Notes: generated by a model not told the origin, from the sequence alone. 41,874 nucleotides of DNA from an uncultured Clostridia bacterium (GCA_947632635.1 CANRQA010000010.1:1-41874); one strand, 5' to 3'. Shown: positions 15,499 through 25,564, counted from the first letter of the stretch. Numbers and translations: made by a program.

Positions 15499-16314
15499 AT
15501 GAATAAATCAAAGATTATGATAGTTGATGACAACAAAGAATTTGTTAAATTATTAACTGTCTATATCAATTCACAAGATGATATGGAGGTTGTATCATCT
15601 GCGTTCGACGGTCAGGATATTGTCAAAATGATAAAAGAAAATGAGCCTGACATATTATTACTTGATATTATAATGCCAGAAAAAGATGGACTAGCTGTAC
15701 TTGAAGACATGGTAAAAGACTCTGAATTAAAAAGACCAATTACTATTGTTATGTCTGCAATTGGACAAGAAAGGATAACACAAAAAGCTATAGCTTTAGG
15801 AGCAACATATTATGTGGTAAAACCTTTTGATATGGAAACACTAGTTGATAGATTAAGAGATTTATTAGATACTACATTAGAATATGAAAATTCAGGTACA
15901 AATATGTGTTATACAAAAACTACAATAAATAGTAATTTAAAATCATCTACACCAATGGAAGTAAGAGTAACAAATATAATACATGATGTAGGTGTACCAG
16001 CACATATAAAAGGCTATCAATATATAAGAGAAGCAATAATGCTTGCAATAAAAAATGAAGATATTATAAATGCGATAACAAAGACTTTATATCCAACACT
16101 TGCAACAATGTTTAAAACTACTCCATCAAGAGTTGAAAGAGCAATTAGACACGCAATAGAGGTGGCTTGGAATAGAGGACAAATAGAAATGCATGATAAA
16201 ATATTTGGCTATACTGTAAATTCAAATAAAGGAAAACCAACTAATTCAGAATTTATAGCAATGATTGCAGATAAATTAAGACTTGAAGATAAAGCAGTTA
16301 TAGCAGCAATATAG
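15499..16314 (+). CDS. spo0A: Sporulation master response regulator Spo0A
   Basis: The 271-residue protein has a receiver domain with the acidic pair Asp10-Asp11, phospho-acceptor Asp56 in LLLDIIMP and the conserved Lys in VVKPF. A linker leads to the Spo0A C-terminal DNA-binding domain, with [15 protein letters not shown] and the recognition helix [15 protein letters not shown]. This domain is unique to Spo0A. It controls entry into sporulation by binding 0A boxes, one of which lies upstream. GGGAGG precedes the ATG. The usual neighbour spoIVB is not seen in the window. Confidence 0.97.
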   Translation: MNKSKIMIVDDNKEFVKLLTVYINSQDDMEVVSSAFDGQDIVKMIKENEPDILLLDIIMPEKDGLAVLEDMVKDSELKRPITIVMSAIGQERITQKAIALGATYYVVKPFDMETLVDRLRDLLDTTLEYENSGTNMCYTKTTINSNLKSSTPMEVRVTNIIHDVGVPAHIKGYQYIREAIMLAIKNEDIINAITKTLYPTLATMFKTTPSRVERAIRHAIEVAWNRGQIEMHDKIFGYTVNSNKGKPTNSEFIAMIADKLRLEDKAVIAAI

Positions 16315-16394
16315 TAAAAATAATTAAATAAAGAAAACCAAATATAATATTTAATATTTGGCTTCCCTAATTTAATTATAATATAATTTTTTTG

Positions 16395-16427
16395 AACATT
16401 AAAATACGAACTATTTTAATGTTTTTT
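16395..16427 (+). terminator. Intrinsic terminator after spo0A
   Basis: AACATTAAAATA (16395-16406) pairs with TATTTTAATGTT (16412-16423), followed by T to 16427. A second, weaker hairpin CCAAATAT/ATATTTGG lies at 16338-16361. Confidence 0.8.
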
Positions 16428-16446
16428 TCTTATGTATTTTTTTATT

Positions 16447-16617
16447 TTAAAATCCTTCTTGTAAGCAGAATTCAATCATCTTTACTACAATGTTATTAAA
16501 AGAGGTATCTTTTTCTTTAGCTAATTCGTTTATTTTATCAATTAAATCAGTTCTTAAGTAAATTGATTTATATCCCGCACTAACGTGTTTTTTCGTATAA
16601 TCTATATTTCTTACCAT
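16447..16617 (-). CDS. Small ribbon-helix-helix DNA-binding protein
   Basis: The 56-residue protein has the RHH pattern: a short strand (KSIYLRTDL), then helix LIDKINELAKEK, a turn DTSFNN and helix IVVKMIEFCLQEG. This matches Arc/CopG-type repressors, which bind DNA as dimers. GGAGGG lies ahead of the ATG. It is convergent with spo0A, with no toxin-like partner adjacent, so it is not obviously an antitoxin. Confidence 0.75.
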   Translation of the reverse strand: MVRNIDYTKKHVSAGYKSIYLRTDLIDKINELAKEKDTSFNNIVVKMIEFCLQEGF

Positions 16618-16693
16618 AATTTTCCCTCCTATATAAACAATTTTATAATAAATGTATAAAAAATAATATATTAGAAAAAATTTGATGTATGTA

Positions 16694-16722
16694 TTGTAAT
16701 ACTATCTGTGTTGTGATATAAT
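16694..16722 (+). promoter_or_regulatory. Sigma-A type promoter
   Basis: TTGTAA (16694-16699), 17 bp, TATAAT (16717-16722), ahead of the small membrane protein gene. Confidence 0.65.
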
Positions 16723-16765
16723 TAACGCAACGTTATATGTTTAATGTTTGGAGGTGCGATATATA

Positions 16766-16960
16766 TTGAATATTATAATAATACAAATAATATCAATAAT
16801 ACTTACTCTAATTTTTGGAGTTATAATATGTGTTGAGAACAAGAAAAAATTAGATGAAACACGAGAAAAATTAAAAATATCAAATGAAACTTCTAAAAAT
16901 TTAGAATTTTTATTTTACAAAGAATTAGGAAAAGAAAATATAAAAAGTATAGGTAAGTAA
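16766..16960 (+). CDS. Small single-pass membrane protein
   Basis: The 64-residue product has one hydrophobic segment at about 2-24 and a charged helical tail, KKKLDETREKLKISNETSK, likely cytoplasmic. The TTG at 16766 is chosen because GGAGGTG (16750-16756) ends nine bases before it. It has its own promoter and a terminator overlapping its stop. The family is unknown. Confidence 0.6.
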   Translation: MNIIIIQIISIILTLIFGVIICVENKKKLDETREKLKISNETSKNLEFLFYKELGKENIKSIGK

Positions 16961-16975
16961 TTTGCCTATATTTTT
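16948..16975 (+). terminator. Terminator spanning the stop codon
   Basis: TATAGGTAA (16948-16956) pairs with TTGCCTATA (16962-16970) with one G-T pair; the stop codon lies in the loop and five T follow. Confidence 0.75.
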
Positions 16976-17034
16976 ATTTTACTTGATTTTTCTATTTGCA
17001 AAATCTACATTACAGTTAGATATTTGGATTTTCC

Positions 17035-17063
17035 TTGACAAATGGAGATAAAAAGAGTAAAAT
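17035..17063 (+). promoter_or_regulatory. Promoter of the gdpP operon
   Basis: TTGACA (17035-17040), 17 bp, TAAAAT (17058-17063), 37 bases before gdpP. Confidence 0.65.
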
Positions 17064-17100
17064 ATAATAGAATAAATTTAATTATTTAAAGGATGTTTTT

Positions 17101-19074
17101 ATGAAGAAAAAAGATAAAAAGAGCTTTTTAGATTTAAGTATATTTTCATTAAGAATAACCTATCTTTCAATAATTATAGCAATATGTACTTTAATGGCTA
17201 TTATAAAACCTGTAACATTATATGTTGCATTTATAATAATAATTTTACTTACAGCTACTATAATTTATCTTTCTATAAAAGAATTAAGAGAAAGAAAAGA
17301 TAGAATAAGTGAGATATCAAAAAGTGTAGATACTGTATTAAAGGATAGCTTAAATACAGTAGATATTCCTATGGTTATGCTTACAACACCAACACAAATA
17401 ATATGGCAAAATAAAGCATGTGAACATATCATACCTAAAGAGTTCATACATGATGTAGCATTAAAAATAGAAAAACTAAAAAAACAAAACGATACAGTAG
17501 TCAGTGCAACAGATATTGGAAATGGAGAATATTATAGTGCAATAGGAAACTATATACACTTTTCTAAATTTAACTGTATGCTTATTTCATTTTTAAATAA
17601 AACAAAAGAAATAAACTTACAAGAAACACTTGATAATTCAAAAGTATCTGTTGGTATAATATTTATAGATAATTATGAAGAAACAATGCAAGGTCTTGAT
17701 GATATAAAAAAAGCAGAAATTACATCAAAAATAGCTACACAGTTAAATGACTTCGTAACAGAAAATAAAGGTGTACTTACAAAAATTGATAAGGATAGAT
17801 TTGTTGTATTTATAGAAAAGCAATATGTAAATGAAATGGAAAAAAATACTTTTAAGATATTAGAGGAAATAAAAAATATAACTGATATCACAAAGCTCCC
17901 TATAACCATTTCAATAGGGCTTTCATATTCAGAATCAACTCTTGATGAAAGATATACAGCAAGTGCCTCAGCACTTGATATTGCACTTGGTCGTGGTGGT
18001 GACCAAGTAGTAGTAAAAAAAGACAAAAAATTTGACTTTTATGGAGGAGCAAATTTAGGACTTGAAAAAACTAGTAGAGTACGTGCTAGAACTATATCAC
18101 AAGCATTAAAGGAAATTATATTAAAATCAGATAAAGTATATATAATGGGACATAAAAATACTGATATAGACTGTATAGGTGCTGCAGTTGGAGTATATAA
18201 AATAGCAAATTCATTAGAAAAACCTGTAAATATAATAATTGATTCAAAATGTAATAGTAGTACAAAAAGTGTAATTGACAAAATAAAGACACAGGAAGAA
18301 TATGAAGATGTATTTATATCAGCAAATGACTTAAAAAAGATAGATTATACAAATGCACTTCTAATTGTATTAGATACCCATAAAAAATCATATTTGACAT
18401 ATCCAGAAGTATTAGATAATTTTGAAAAAGTAGTAGTAATAGACCATCATAGAAGAGGTCCAGAATTTATAGAAGATACTTTACTAACATATCATGAAAT
18501 CTATGCCTCTTCAACTTGTGAACTTGTAACTGAACTTTTAATATATTTAGATGATATAGAATTAACAGCAATAGAAGCAGAATGTTTATATGCAGGAATT
18601 GTAGTAGATACAAAGAACTTTATGTTTAAGACAGGAGTTAGAACATTTGAAGTAGCTGCATATCTAAAAAAATATGGAATAGACTTAACAGAGGTAAAAC
18701 AATTATTTCAAAGTGATTTTGAAACTTATGTAACAAAAGTTGATATTGTAAAAAATGCAGAAATAATAAGAGGACAAATAGCTGTATCAATTTGTGAAGA
18801 AGATAATACAGATATGCCAATAATAGCAGCACAAGCAGCAGATGAACTCTTATCAATTTCAGGAATTCTTGCCTCATTTGTACTATGTAAAGTAGAAAAT
18901 GTAGTAATGATTTCTGGACGTTCTATGGGAGATATAAATGTGCAGTCTATATTAGAAGAAATAGGTGGAGGTGGACACCTAACATTTGCTGGTGCACAGA
19001 TTGCAGGAGTTACGTTAGAAGAAGCTAAACAGAAATTACTTCAAAGTATAGATGAATATTATGGAAGAGAATAA
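17101..19074 (+). CDS. gdpP: Cyclic-di-AMP phosphodiesterase GdpP
   Basis: The 657-residue protein has the GdpP architecture: two membrane helices (about 13-60), a PAS-like region (about 80-165), a degenerate GGDEF domain (about 180-305) and a DHH/DHHA1 phosphoesterase. The catalytic part shows MGHKNTDIDCIGAAVG, VLDTHK, Asp-His-His at 448-450 and GGGGHLTFAGAQI at the C-terminus. It should degrade c-di-AMP to pApA and so affect potassium, wall and osmotic homeostasis. It opens the gdpP-rplI-dnaB order common in Firmicutes. Confidence 0.95.
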   Translation: MKKKDKKSFLDLSIFSLRITYLSIIIAICTLMAIIKPVTLYVAFIIIILLTATIIYLSIKELRERKDRISEISKSVDTVLKDSLNTVDIPMVMLTTPTQIIWQNKACEHIIPKEFIHDVALKIEKLKKQNDTVVSATDIGNGEYYSAIGNYIHFSKFNCMLISFLNKTKEINLQETLDNSKVSVGIIFIDNYEETMQGLDDIKKAEITSKIATQLNDFVTENKGVLTKIDKDRFVVFIEKQYVNEMEKNTFKILEEIKNITDITKLPITISIGLSYSESTLDERYTASASALDIALGRGGDQVVVKKDKKFDFYGGANLGLEKTSRVRARTISQALKEIILKSDKVYIMGHKNTDIDCIGAAVGVYKIANSLEKPVNIIIDSKCNSSTKSVIDKIKTQEEYEDVFISANDLKKIDYTNALLIVLDTHKKSYLTYPEVLDNFEKVVVIDHHRRGPEFIEDTLLTYHEIYASSTCELVTELLIYLDDIELTAIEAECLYAGIVVDTKNFMFKTGVRTFEVAAYLKKYGIDLTEVKQLFQSDFETYVTKVDIVKNAEIIRGQIAVSICEEDNTDMPIIAAQAADELLSISGILASFVLCKVENVVMISGRSMGDINVQSILEEIGGGGHLTFAGAQIAGVTLEEAKQKLLQSIDEYYGRE

Positions 19075-19092
19075 TATAAAGAGGTGAAAGCA

Positions 19093-19539
19093 ATGAGGGT
19101 AGTATTAAATCAAGATGTAAAAGGAGTTGGAAAAAAACTTCAAGTAGTTGAAGTAAGCGAGGGGTATGCAAGAAATTTTTTATTACCTAAAAAACTTGCA
19201 AATATTGCAGATAATAAAAGTCTAAATGAAGCAAAGACAAAAAAAGAAGCAGACAAATTTAAAAAAGATACAGAATTTGCAAATGCAAAAGTACAAAAAG
19301 AAAAAATAGAAAAAATATATATAGAATTTAAAGAAAAAAATGGTGCAAATGGGAAATTATTTGGTAGTGTTACTGAAAAAGAAATTGCTGAAAAATTAAA
19401 CGAAAAACTAGGTATAGAAATTAGCAAGAAAAAAATAACATTATCAGAACCAATAAAACAAGTTGGAAATTATAGTGCACAAATAAAATTATACGAGGGA
19501 GTAGTAGCAAATTTAAAAATATTAGTAGTTGGAATGTAG
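19093..19539 (+). CDS. rplI: 50S ribosomal protein bL9
   Basis: The 148-residue protein opens MRVVLNQDVKGVGKKLQVVE and has VSEGYARNFLLPKKLA, the rRNA-binding N-terminal domain. A long connecting helix (about 40-75) and a C-terminal domain with NGKLFGSVTEKEIAEKL follow. The ATG at 19093 is preferred over an in-frame GTG at 19084 because AGAGGTG lies immediately upstream. It sits between gdpP and dnaB. Confidence 0.96.
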   Translation: MRVVLNQDVKGVGKKLQVVEVSEGYARNFLLPKKLANIADNKSLNEAKTKKEADKFKKDTEFANAKVQKEKIEKIYIEFKEKNGANGKLFGSVTEKEIAEKLNEKLGIEISKKKITLSEPIKQVGNYSAQIKLYEGVVANLKILVVGM

Positions 19540-19550
19540 GTGTAACATAA

Positions 19551-20909
19551 GTGGAAAATGAAATTGTAAATAAGGTATTACCAAATGATACATTAGCCGA
19601 ACAAGCAGTTTTAGGTTCTATGATAGCAGATAAAGATGCCGTTATATCAGCTGTAGAACTTTTAAAACCAGATGATTTTTATCGTGAAGACCATAAAGAA
19701 ATATATTCTGCTATGTATGAACTATATGGACTTGGAAAACATATAGACACAATAACATTAACAGAACAGTTAAAATTAAGAGGTACTTTAGATAAAGTAG
19801 GTGGAACACAGTATATTGCAACACTTATAGATAATGTACCTACTACATCAAATGTAGAAAGCTATGTAAAAATTGTAGAAGAAAAATCTGTTATACGTCA
19901 GCTTATAAAAACAGGACAAGAAATATTAAAAATGGGTTATGCTCAAACTGAAGAAGTAGATACAATAATTGAGCAAACCGAAAAACAAGTATTTGATGTA
20001 TTACAAAATAGAAATACAAAGAATTATTCTAGTATAAAAGAAATACTTATAACAGCTTTTGATGCTATTGAAAATAGGTATCAAAATAAAAGTAAAATAT
20101 CAGGAACAGAAAGTGGATTTATTGATTTAGATACTAAAATTTCAGGTTTAAATCCATCTGATTTATTAATTATAGCAGCACGTCCTGCTATGGGTAAATC
20201 AGCATTTGTATTAAATATTGCTACATTTGTTGCTATGCATCAAAAAACACCAGTTATGATATTTAGCCTAGAAATGTCAAAAGAGCAAATGGTAAATAGA
20301 ATTCTTGCAAGTGAAAGTGAAGTTGACAGTATGAAATTAAGAAATGCTGACTTAACATCTGAAGATTGGCTAAAACTTGGTGCAGCAAGTGGAAAGTTAT
20401 CTGAAATACCATTATATATTGATGATACACCAGGCCTTTCAGCAGCAGAGCTTAGAGCAAAATGTAGAAAAGCAAAACTTGAAAAGGGAATAGGTTTAAT
20501 TATAATAGACTATTTACAATTAATGGAATCAAAGGCAAAAAATCAATCAAGACAACAAGAAATAGCTGAAATAAGTCGTTCATTAAAAATTCTTGCAAAA
20601 GAATTAAATGTACCAGTAATTGCTCTTTCACAGCTTAGTCGTGCTAGTGAATCGCGTTCAGACCATAGACCAATGTTAAGTGATTTACGTGAATCTGGTT
20701 CAATTGAGCAAGACGCAGATATTGTAATGTTTATACATAGGGAAGATTATTATGACCCAAACACTGAAAGAAAAAATGTTGCTGAAATAATAGTTGCAAA
20801 AAACAGAAATGGTTCTACAGGAATTGTTGAACTTGCTTGGCTTGGACAATATACTAAATTTGCAAATTTATATAGAGAACCTGGAGGCATAAATATTGAG
20901 GAAAAATAA
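19551..20909 (+). CDS. dnaB: Replicative DNA helicase DnaB
   Basis: The 452-residue protein has the N-terminal DnaB domain (PNDTLAEQAVLGSMI) and a RecA-like helicase domain with Walker A ARPAMGKSAF (about 210-219), Walker B LIIIDYLQLM, and LSDLRESGSIEQDADIVMFI with the arginine-finger region. It unwinds DNA at the replication fork. The start is GTG at 19551 after a weak TAGGTG. It is 11 bases after rplI and its end overlaps tilS. Confidence 0.97.
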   Translation: MENEIVNKVLPNDTLAEQAVLGSMIADKDAVISAVELLKPDDFYREDHKEIYSAMYELYGLGKHIDTITLTEQLKLRGTLDKVGGTQYIATLIDNVPTTSNVESYVKIVEEKSVIRQLIKTGQEILKMGYAQTEEVDTIIEQTEKQVFDVLQNRNTKNYSSIKEILITAFDAIENRYQNKSKISGTESGFIDLDTKISGLNPSDLLIIAARPAMGKSAFVLNIATFVAMHQKTPVMIFSLEMSKEQMVNRILASESEVDSMKLRNADLTSEDWLKLGAASGKLSEIPLYIDDTPGLSAAELRAKCRKAKLEKGIGLIIIDYLQLMESKAKNQSRQQEIAEISRSLKILAKELNVPVIALSQLSRASESRSDHRPMLSDLRESGSIEQDADIVMFIHREDYYDPNTERKNVAEIIVAKNRNGSTGIVELAWLGQYTKFANLYREPGGINIEEK

Positions 20910-21924
20910 AGCGAGTAATATTTGTGAAATTATTACAAAAAAAGTAGAAGATGTTATTATACAAGAAAAATTAATAAATAATAATGATAAAATAGTCGTA
21001 GGGGTATCAGGAGGACCAGATTCTATGTGTCTTCTTGATGTTCTATATAACTTAAAAAAAACATTTTTAGAAAAATATAATATAAATTATGAGTTAGTTG
21101 TAGCACATGTAAATCATATGATTAGAGAAGAGTCAAAATATGAAAAAGAGTATGTAGAAAATTTTTGTAAAAAATTAAATATACCTTTTTATTATTTATG
21201 TGCAGATATTCCAAAACTATCTAAAGAAGAAAAAATATCACAAGAAATGTCTGGAAGAAAGATAAGATACGAATTTTTTAATAAAATAAAAGTAGAACTA
21301 GGCGCAAATAAAATTGCAGTTGCCCATAATTTAAATGATAATATTGAAACAATATTCTTAAATTTAATTAGGGGAACAGGCTTAAAAGGCTTAACAGGAA
21401 TGAATTATACATATGAAAATATAATAAGACCTTTAATTGATATTGAAAAAAAAGACATTTTGGAGTATAATATATTACAAAACTTAAATCCTTGCTTTGA
21501 TAAAACAAACGAAGAAGAAATATATATTAGAAACAAGATAAGGCTTAAACTTATTCCAATGTTAAAAGAGGAGTATAATCCAAACATAATGGAAAATATT
21601 ACTAGAATGAAGCATATATTAGAACTAGATGAAAATTTTTTAGAAGAAGAAACAGAAAAGATTGTAACTGAAAGTATAATTGAAAATAATGATAGTAGTA
21701 TAAAATTTGAATTTTCAAATTTATTAAAATGTCATAAAGCAATAATATTTCGTGCTATAAGAAGAATTATTGAGCTTAAATTAAATAGCACAGAAGGAAT
21801 AGAAAATATACATATTATGGATATTTTTAAATTACTTACAAATAATATAAAAGGTAAGAAATATATAATAGGAAATAAATTTACAATAGAAATCATTAAA
21901 AAAAATTTAGCAATTATATATTAA
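20896..21924 (+). CDS. tilS: tRNA(Ile)-lysidine synthase, short form
   Basis: The N-terminal PP-loop ATPase reads VGVSGGPDSMCLLDVLY with the SGGxDS motif, followed by VAHVNHMIREES, a segment containing AVAHNLNDNIET, and NLIRGTGLKGL. TilS converts the wobble C of tRNA-Ile(CAU) to lysidine. At 342 residues it is shorter than the usual 430-470; the C-terminal substrate domain appears reduced or absent. The start is TTG at 20896, eight bases after GGAGG, overlapping dnaB by 14 bases. No hpt gene follows, unlike the common tilS-hpt-ftsH order. Confidence 0.9.
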   Translation: MRKNKASNICEIITKKVEDVIIQEKLINNNDKIVVGVSGGPDSMCLLDVLYNLKKTFLEKYNINYELVVAHVNHMIREESKYEKEYVENFCKKLNIPFYYLCADIPKLSKEEKISQEMSGRKIRYEFFNKIKVELGANKIAVAHNLNDNIETIFLNLIRGTGLKGLTGMNYTYENIIRPLIDIEKKDILEYNILQNLNPCFDKTNEEEIYIRNKIRLKLIPMLKEEYNPNIMENITRMKHILELDENFLEEETEKIVTESIIENNDSSIKFEFSNLLKCHKAIIFRAIRRIIELKLNSTEGIENIHIMDIFKLLTNNIKGKKYIIGNKFTIEIIKKNLAIIY

Positions 21925-21939
21925 TAATAAGGAGGAGCT

Positions 21940-23751
21940 ATGAAGAAAAAAGGAATATTAAGTACATTAATTACCTATATTGTAATTATTGCACTTGCAA
22001 TGTATATGATAACATTATTAGGTTCAACAAATACAAAAGATATGTCATATACAGAGCTTATGCAAAAAGTTGAAGAACAAGCAGTTCAAAGTGTTAAATT
22101 ATCAAATGATAGACAGACAGCAGATGTTATACTAAAGGGAGAAGAAAATATAAAAAGAGTTGTAAAAATACCTGCAACTACGCCTTTTATTGAAACTGTG
22201 CAACCAAGAGTTGTAGCAGGTGAATTTGAGCTTACAGTGGCTGATGAGTCTACATGGGAGATGCTTGCACCATTACTTCCAAATATCTTGCTTTTAATAG
22301 GTACATTATTCATATTTATGTATATGATAAGAAAAACTACTGATGGTAATACTAAAGCTATGAATTTTGGAAAAAATAGAGCTAAAATGGTATCAAAAGA
22401 TGATAAGAAAAAAATTACATTTGAACAAGTAGCAGGGCTTAAAGAAGAAAAAGAAGAATTACAGGAAGAAGTAGAGTTTTTAAAAAATCCTAAAAAATAT
22501 CAAGATATGGGAGCAAGAATTCCTAAAGGTATTTTACTTGTAGGTAGACCCGGTACTGGTAAAACATTACTTGCAAAAGCTGTAGCAGGAGAGGCAAATG
22601 TACCATTTTTCTCTATAAGTGGTTCTGATTTTGTTGAAATGTTCGTTGGTGTTGGTGCATCTCGTGTAAGAGATTTATTTGCTGAAGCAAAAGCTAATTC
22701 ACCATGTATAGTCTTTATTGATGAGATAGATGCAGTAGGACGTCATAGAGGTGCTGGTGTAGGTGGAGGACATGATGAACGTGAACAAACATTAAACCAG
22801 TTACTTGTTGAAATGGATGGATTTTCTACTCATGAAAGTATAATTATAATGGCTGCAACAAATAGACCTGATATACTTGACCCTGCTCTATTAAGACCAG
22901 GTAGATTTGATAGACAAATTGTTGTAGGTGAGCCTGATATTGCTGCAAGAGAAGAAATTATAAAATTACATGCAAAGAATAAACCTTTTGTACCTGGAAT
23001 TGATTTTAAAGTAATAGCTAAAAATACAGCAGGATTTAGTGGAGCAGACCTTGAAAATATGATAAATGAAGCAACACTTCTTGCTGCAAGAAAAAATAAG
23101 AAAACAGTTGATTTAGCAGATATTGAAGAGGCTATGGTAAAGGTAATGATGGGACCTGAAAAACGTAGTAAGGTTATATCAGATAAAGAAAGAAAACTTA
23201 CTGCATATCATGAAGCAGGTCATGCGGTTGTATCTAAGTTTTTACCAACTCATGATACAGTTCATCAAATATCAATTATTCCAAGAGGTATGGCTGGTGG
23301 TTATACTATGTATAAACCAAATGAAGATAAAAGCTATCGTTCTAAATCAGAAATGAAAGAGCATATTGTATCATTACTTGGCGGTAGAGTTGCAGAACAA
23401 TTAGTGCTTGATGATATTAGTACAGGTGCTTCTAATGATATTGAAAGAGCAAGTAAAATTGCAAGGGATATGGTAACAAAATATGGTATGTCAGATAAAC
23501 TTGGACCAATAACATTTGGCTCAACTCAAGAAGAAGTATTCCTTGGTAAAGAAATGAATTCACAACGTAATTATAGTGAAAAAATAGCAGCTCAAATTGA
23601 TGAAGAGGTAAAAGATATTATAACAAGAGCATATAGTTATGCTGAAAAATTATTAAAAGATAATATAGATAAACTTCATAAAATTGCTGAAATATTACTT
23701 GAAAAAGAAAAAGTAACAGCAGAAGAATTTGAGGCAGTAATGAATGGTTAA
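21940..23751 (+). CDS. ftsH: ATP-dependent zinc metalloprotease FtsH
   Basis: The 603-residue protein has two membrane helices (about 7-26 and 108-128) flanking an extracytoplasmic domain. The AAA domain has Walker A GRPGTGKT (about 202-209), Walker [12 protein letters not shown] and the pore motif [10 protein letters not shown]. The M41 protease has the zinc site HEAGH (424-428). Arg replaces the usual first Pro of GPPGTGKT, which should be tolerated. It degrades membrane and misfolded proteins. AGGAGG precedes the ATG. Confidence 0.97.
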   Translation: MKKKGILSTLITYIVIIALAMYMITLLGSTNTKDMSYTELMQKVEEQAVQSVKLSNDRQTADVILKGEENIKRVVKIPATTPFIETVQPRVVAGEFELTVADESTWEMLAPLLPNILLLIGTLFIFMYMIRKTTDGNTKAMNFGKNRAKMVSKDDKKKITFEQVAGLKEEKEELQEEVEFLKNPKKYQDMGARIPKGILLVGRPGTGKTLLAKAVAGEANVPFFSISGSDFVEMFVGVGASRVRDLFAEAKANSPCIVFIDEIDAVGRHRGAGVGGGHDEREQTLNQLLVEMDGFSTHESIIIMAATNRPDILDPALLRPGRFDRQIVVGEPDIAAREEIIKLHAKNKPFVPGIDFKVIAKNTAGFSGADLENMINEATLLAARKNKKTVDLADIEEAMVKVMMGPEKRSKVISDKERKLTAYHEAGHAVVSKFLPTHDTVHQISIIPRGMAGGYTMYKPNEDKSYRSKSEMKEHIVSLLGGRVAEQLVLDDISTGASNDIERASKIARDMVTKYGMSDKLGPITFGSTQEEVFLGKEMNSQRNYSEKIAAQIDEEVKDIITRAYSYAEKLLKDNIDKLHKIAEILLEKEKVTAEEFEAVMNG

Positions 23752-23754
23752 AAT

Positions 23755-23790
23755 AAAAAGTGCGTTAGAAATTGATCTAATGCACTTTTT
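23755..23790. terminator. Bidirectional terminator between ftsH and the HA-repeat gene
   Basis: AAAAAGTGCGTTAG (23755-23768) pairs with CTAATGCACTTTTT (23777-23790). T runs lie on both strands at the two ends. Confidence 0.85.
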
Positions 23791-23798
23791 AAAACATA

Positions 23799-24425
23799 TT
23801 ATACCTTATCTTCATCAAAATTAATGCTATTTTCATCGAGTAAGGCTTTGTCTTCTTCTGAAATATAAATTCTTGACTTTTTTATGCTTTGCAAAAATTG
23901 CCCTATTTTTATCCCCTTGTAACATTCTGTTACTTTTGGAGCTCTATAATTTAACTTAATAAATTCTACAAGGTACAAAACTTTTTTATGAGTTCTTTTT
24001 TGTATATTTGGAGTTTCTAATGATATCCCTAAGTTTTTTAGTTCTTTTTCATCAGCTTTTGATATTAGAGTATTAGAATATCTTATATTATTAAGAAGCA
24101 AACCAATTTTTACGCCTTTGTATGTTTCTTTTACTTTAGGCTCTCTATTATATAATTTTATAAATTCTATGAGTAATAAAACTTTTTCATGTGTTTCTAA
24201 CTGAAAATTTCTTTTTTGTATACGTATATTTTGACTTTCTAAAATTTTAATATCGTCGGGTGAAATTGTACAATGGCCTTGTCTTATGCTTTGCAAAAAT
24301 GTGCCTAGATTTTCTCCTTTATATGTTTCTTTAGACTTTGGCTCTCTTCCATATAATTTTTTAAATTCAATTAGTAAATCTATTTTCTCCTTTTTCCTTA
24401 TTTCAGTTTTAGTTAAGTTATCCAT
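23799..24425 (-). CDS. Protein of three helicase-associated (HA) domain repeats
   Basis: The 208-residue protein consists of three repeats of about 66 residues (about 13-70, 80-137 and 146-203). Each has LLIEFxKLYxREPK-type helices, then ETYKGxxLGxxLxxIR and a tail with an ISxxDxxxL pattern. This fits the helicase-associated domain (PF03457), usually found in several copies behind a superfamily 2 helicase. Here no helicase is attached or adjacent. HA domains are thought to bind nucleic acid, so it may be a stand-alone binder (inferred). GGAGG lies upstream of the ATG. Confidence 0.7.
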   Translation of the reverse strand: MDNLTKTEIRKKEKIDLLIEFKKLYGREPKSKETYKGENLGTFLQSIRQGHCTISPDDIKILESQNIRIQKRNFQLETHEKVLLLIEFIKLYNREPKVKETYKGVKIGLLLNNIRYSNTLISKADEKELKNLGISLETPNIQKRTHKKVLYLVEFIKLNYRAPKVTECYKGIKIGQFLQSIKKSRIYISEEDKALLDENSINFDEDKV

Positions 24426-24766
24426 AATATAAAAACCTCCATTAAAATTTTAATTGGATATATAATTTTATACACTATTAATATTATCAAATTTTTAATC
24501 AAAAATCAATATTATGTAATCAAAACTTGAAATTATTGCTAATAATTTGTTATCATTTATTGGTAATATAAGGGTATATAAACATTTTTAGTAGTTTTTG
24601 GCTTTTTTTGCACTTTTTTAGTAAACATTAAGTTTAAATACATTTAAAGTTTTTAAATAAAAAGGATATACTCTTTTAAAAAAATGCATTAAAAGTTGCA
24701 AATGTAGTAAATTTAAGATTTACTTTGTTTTAATATTTTTTCTCTGTCATTAAAATTTAAATTAAA
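24426..24766. other. Gene-free A+T-rich stretch
   Basis: No open frame, RNA or clear repeat is seen. It separates two minus-strand genes and should hold the promoter of the HA-repeat gene, but no convincing -35/-10 pair stands out. Confidence 0.5.
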
Positions 24767-24804
24767 ACTACAGATAATCTATGGCTAGTTAGATTATCTG
24801 TAGT
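24767..24804 (-). terminator. Strong hairpin terminator of the gene at 24810
   Basis: ACTACAGATAATCTA (24767-24781) pairs perfectly with TAGATTATCTGTAGT (24790-24804) around an 8-base loop. On the minus strand it is followed by TTTTAATTT. Confidence 0.75.
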
Positions 24805-24809
24805 GTTCC

Positions 24810-25094
24810 TTAAAGAGATAGCAACCAATGTCTAAAAAACTCTTTGAGTTGCCAAATCTCCTCTTTATCCGAAAATACAAATTCATTACATTCTTTTTTG
24901 CATTTTTCAATTTCTTGTAAAGAATAGTTATATTTTTTTACAAGTTTTTTTAATATTGGGTATTTCTGCATAGCCATGGAGAGATTTTCTTTAATAGATA
25001 AATCTTTTTTTAACAAATACAAATCATCTTTGTTACCCCATGAACAGTTAAATTCTTTAGAAAGGTCTTGACTTTTACTAAATACAGTTATCAT
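24810..25094 (-). CDS. Small unidentified protein
   Basis: The 94-residue soluble, helical, charged protein opens MITVFSKSQDLSKEFNCSWG and contains MQKYPILKKLVKKYNYSL. The ATG follows AGGAGG at good distance and a strong terminator closes the unit, so it is very likely expressed. No membrane segment or known motif is present. It is monocistronic, and the family is not recognised. Confidence 0.6.
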   Translation of the reverse strand: MITVFSKSQDLSKEFNCSWGNKDDLYLLKKDLSIKENLSMAMQKYPILKKLVKKYNYSLQEIEKCKKECNEFVFSDKEEIWQLKEFFRHWLLSL

Positions 25095-25308
25095 AAATAT
25101 ATCCTCCTAAATTTAGGAAATTATAAATTAGTATCTAGCCGCTACTAAAATATTCTATTGAAAAGATTATATTATTTAATGGAAAAATTATATCATAAAA
25201 AAGATGGTTTTTCAACTTATAAATTTTTCACAAAAGTAAGCCAATACTTAAGTTTTATTATATATTTTCTTATATGAATTAGGATGCAAATTGTAACAAT
25301 AATAAATT

Positions 25309-25336
25309 AAGACAATTAATATAACATTAATTGCCT
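25309..25336 (-). terminator. Probable terminator of the gene at 25336
   Basis: On the minus strand GGCAATTAAT pairs with ATTAATTGTC (one G-U), with a T-rich tail below 25311. It touches the stop codon. Confidence 0.5.
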
Positions 25337-25527
25337 CAATCATCATTAAATGTACCAAGTGAAATAATAAAATTATTTCTGTATATATGAATTGCTTCTA
25401 TATCTAATTTGTCTGTAAGAAGCAATAAAATAACTAATATTTTATTTATATCTAAATCTAAATTTAAGTTACCAAGATTTTTATTATTAAAAAAATTATT
25501 TGGTAAATTGTTAAAAAAGTTATCCAT
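25336..25527 (-). CDS. Small unidentified protein
   Basis: The 63-residue product has an Asn-rich start (MDNFFNNLPNNFFNNKNLGN), then ILVILLLLTDKLDIEAIHIY and FIISLG. The ATG is preceded by AAGGAATAGGAA. It is divergent from the gene at 25621. The Asn-rich head with a hydrophobic core is unusual. It could be a spore-associated small protein, but no family is recognised. Confidence 0.45.
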   Translation of the reverse strand: MDNFFNNLPNNFFNNKNLGNLNLDLDINKILVILLLLTDKLDIEAIHIYRNNFIISLGTFNDD

Positions 25528-25564
25528 ATAAATTCCTATTCCTTAATAATATATATTTTTTTTA

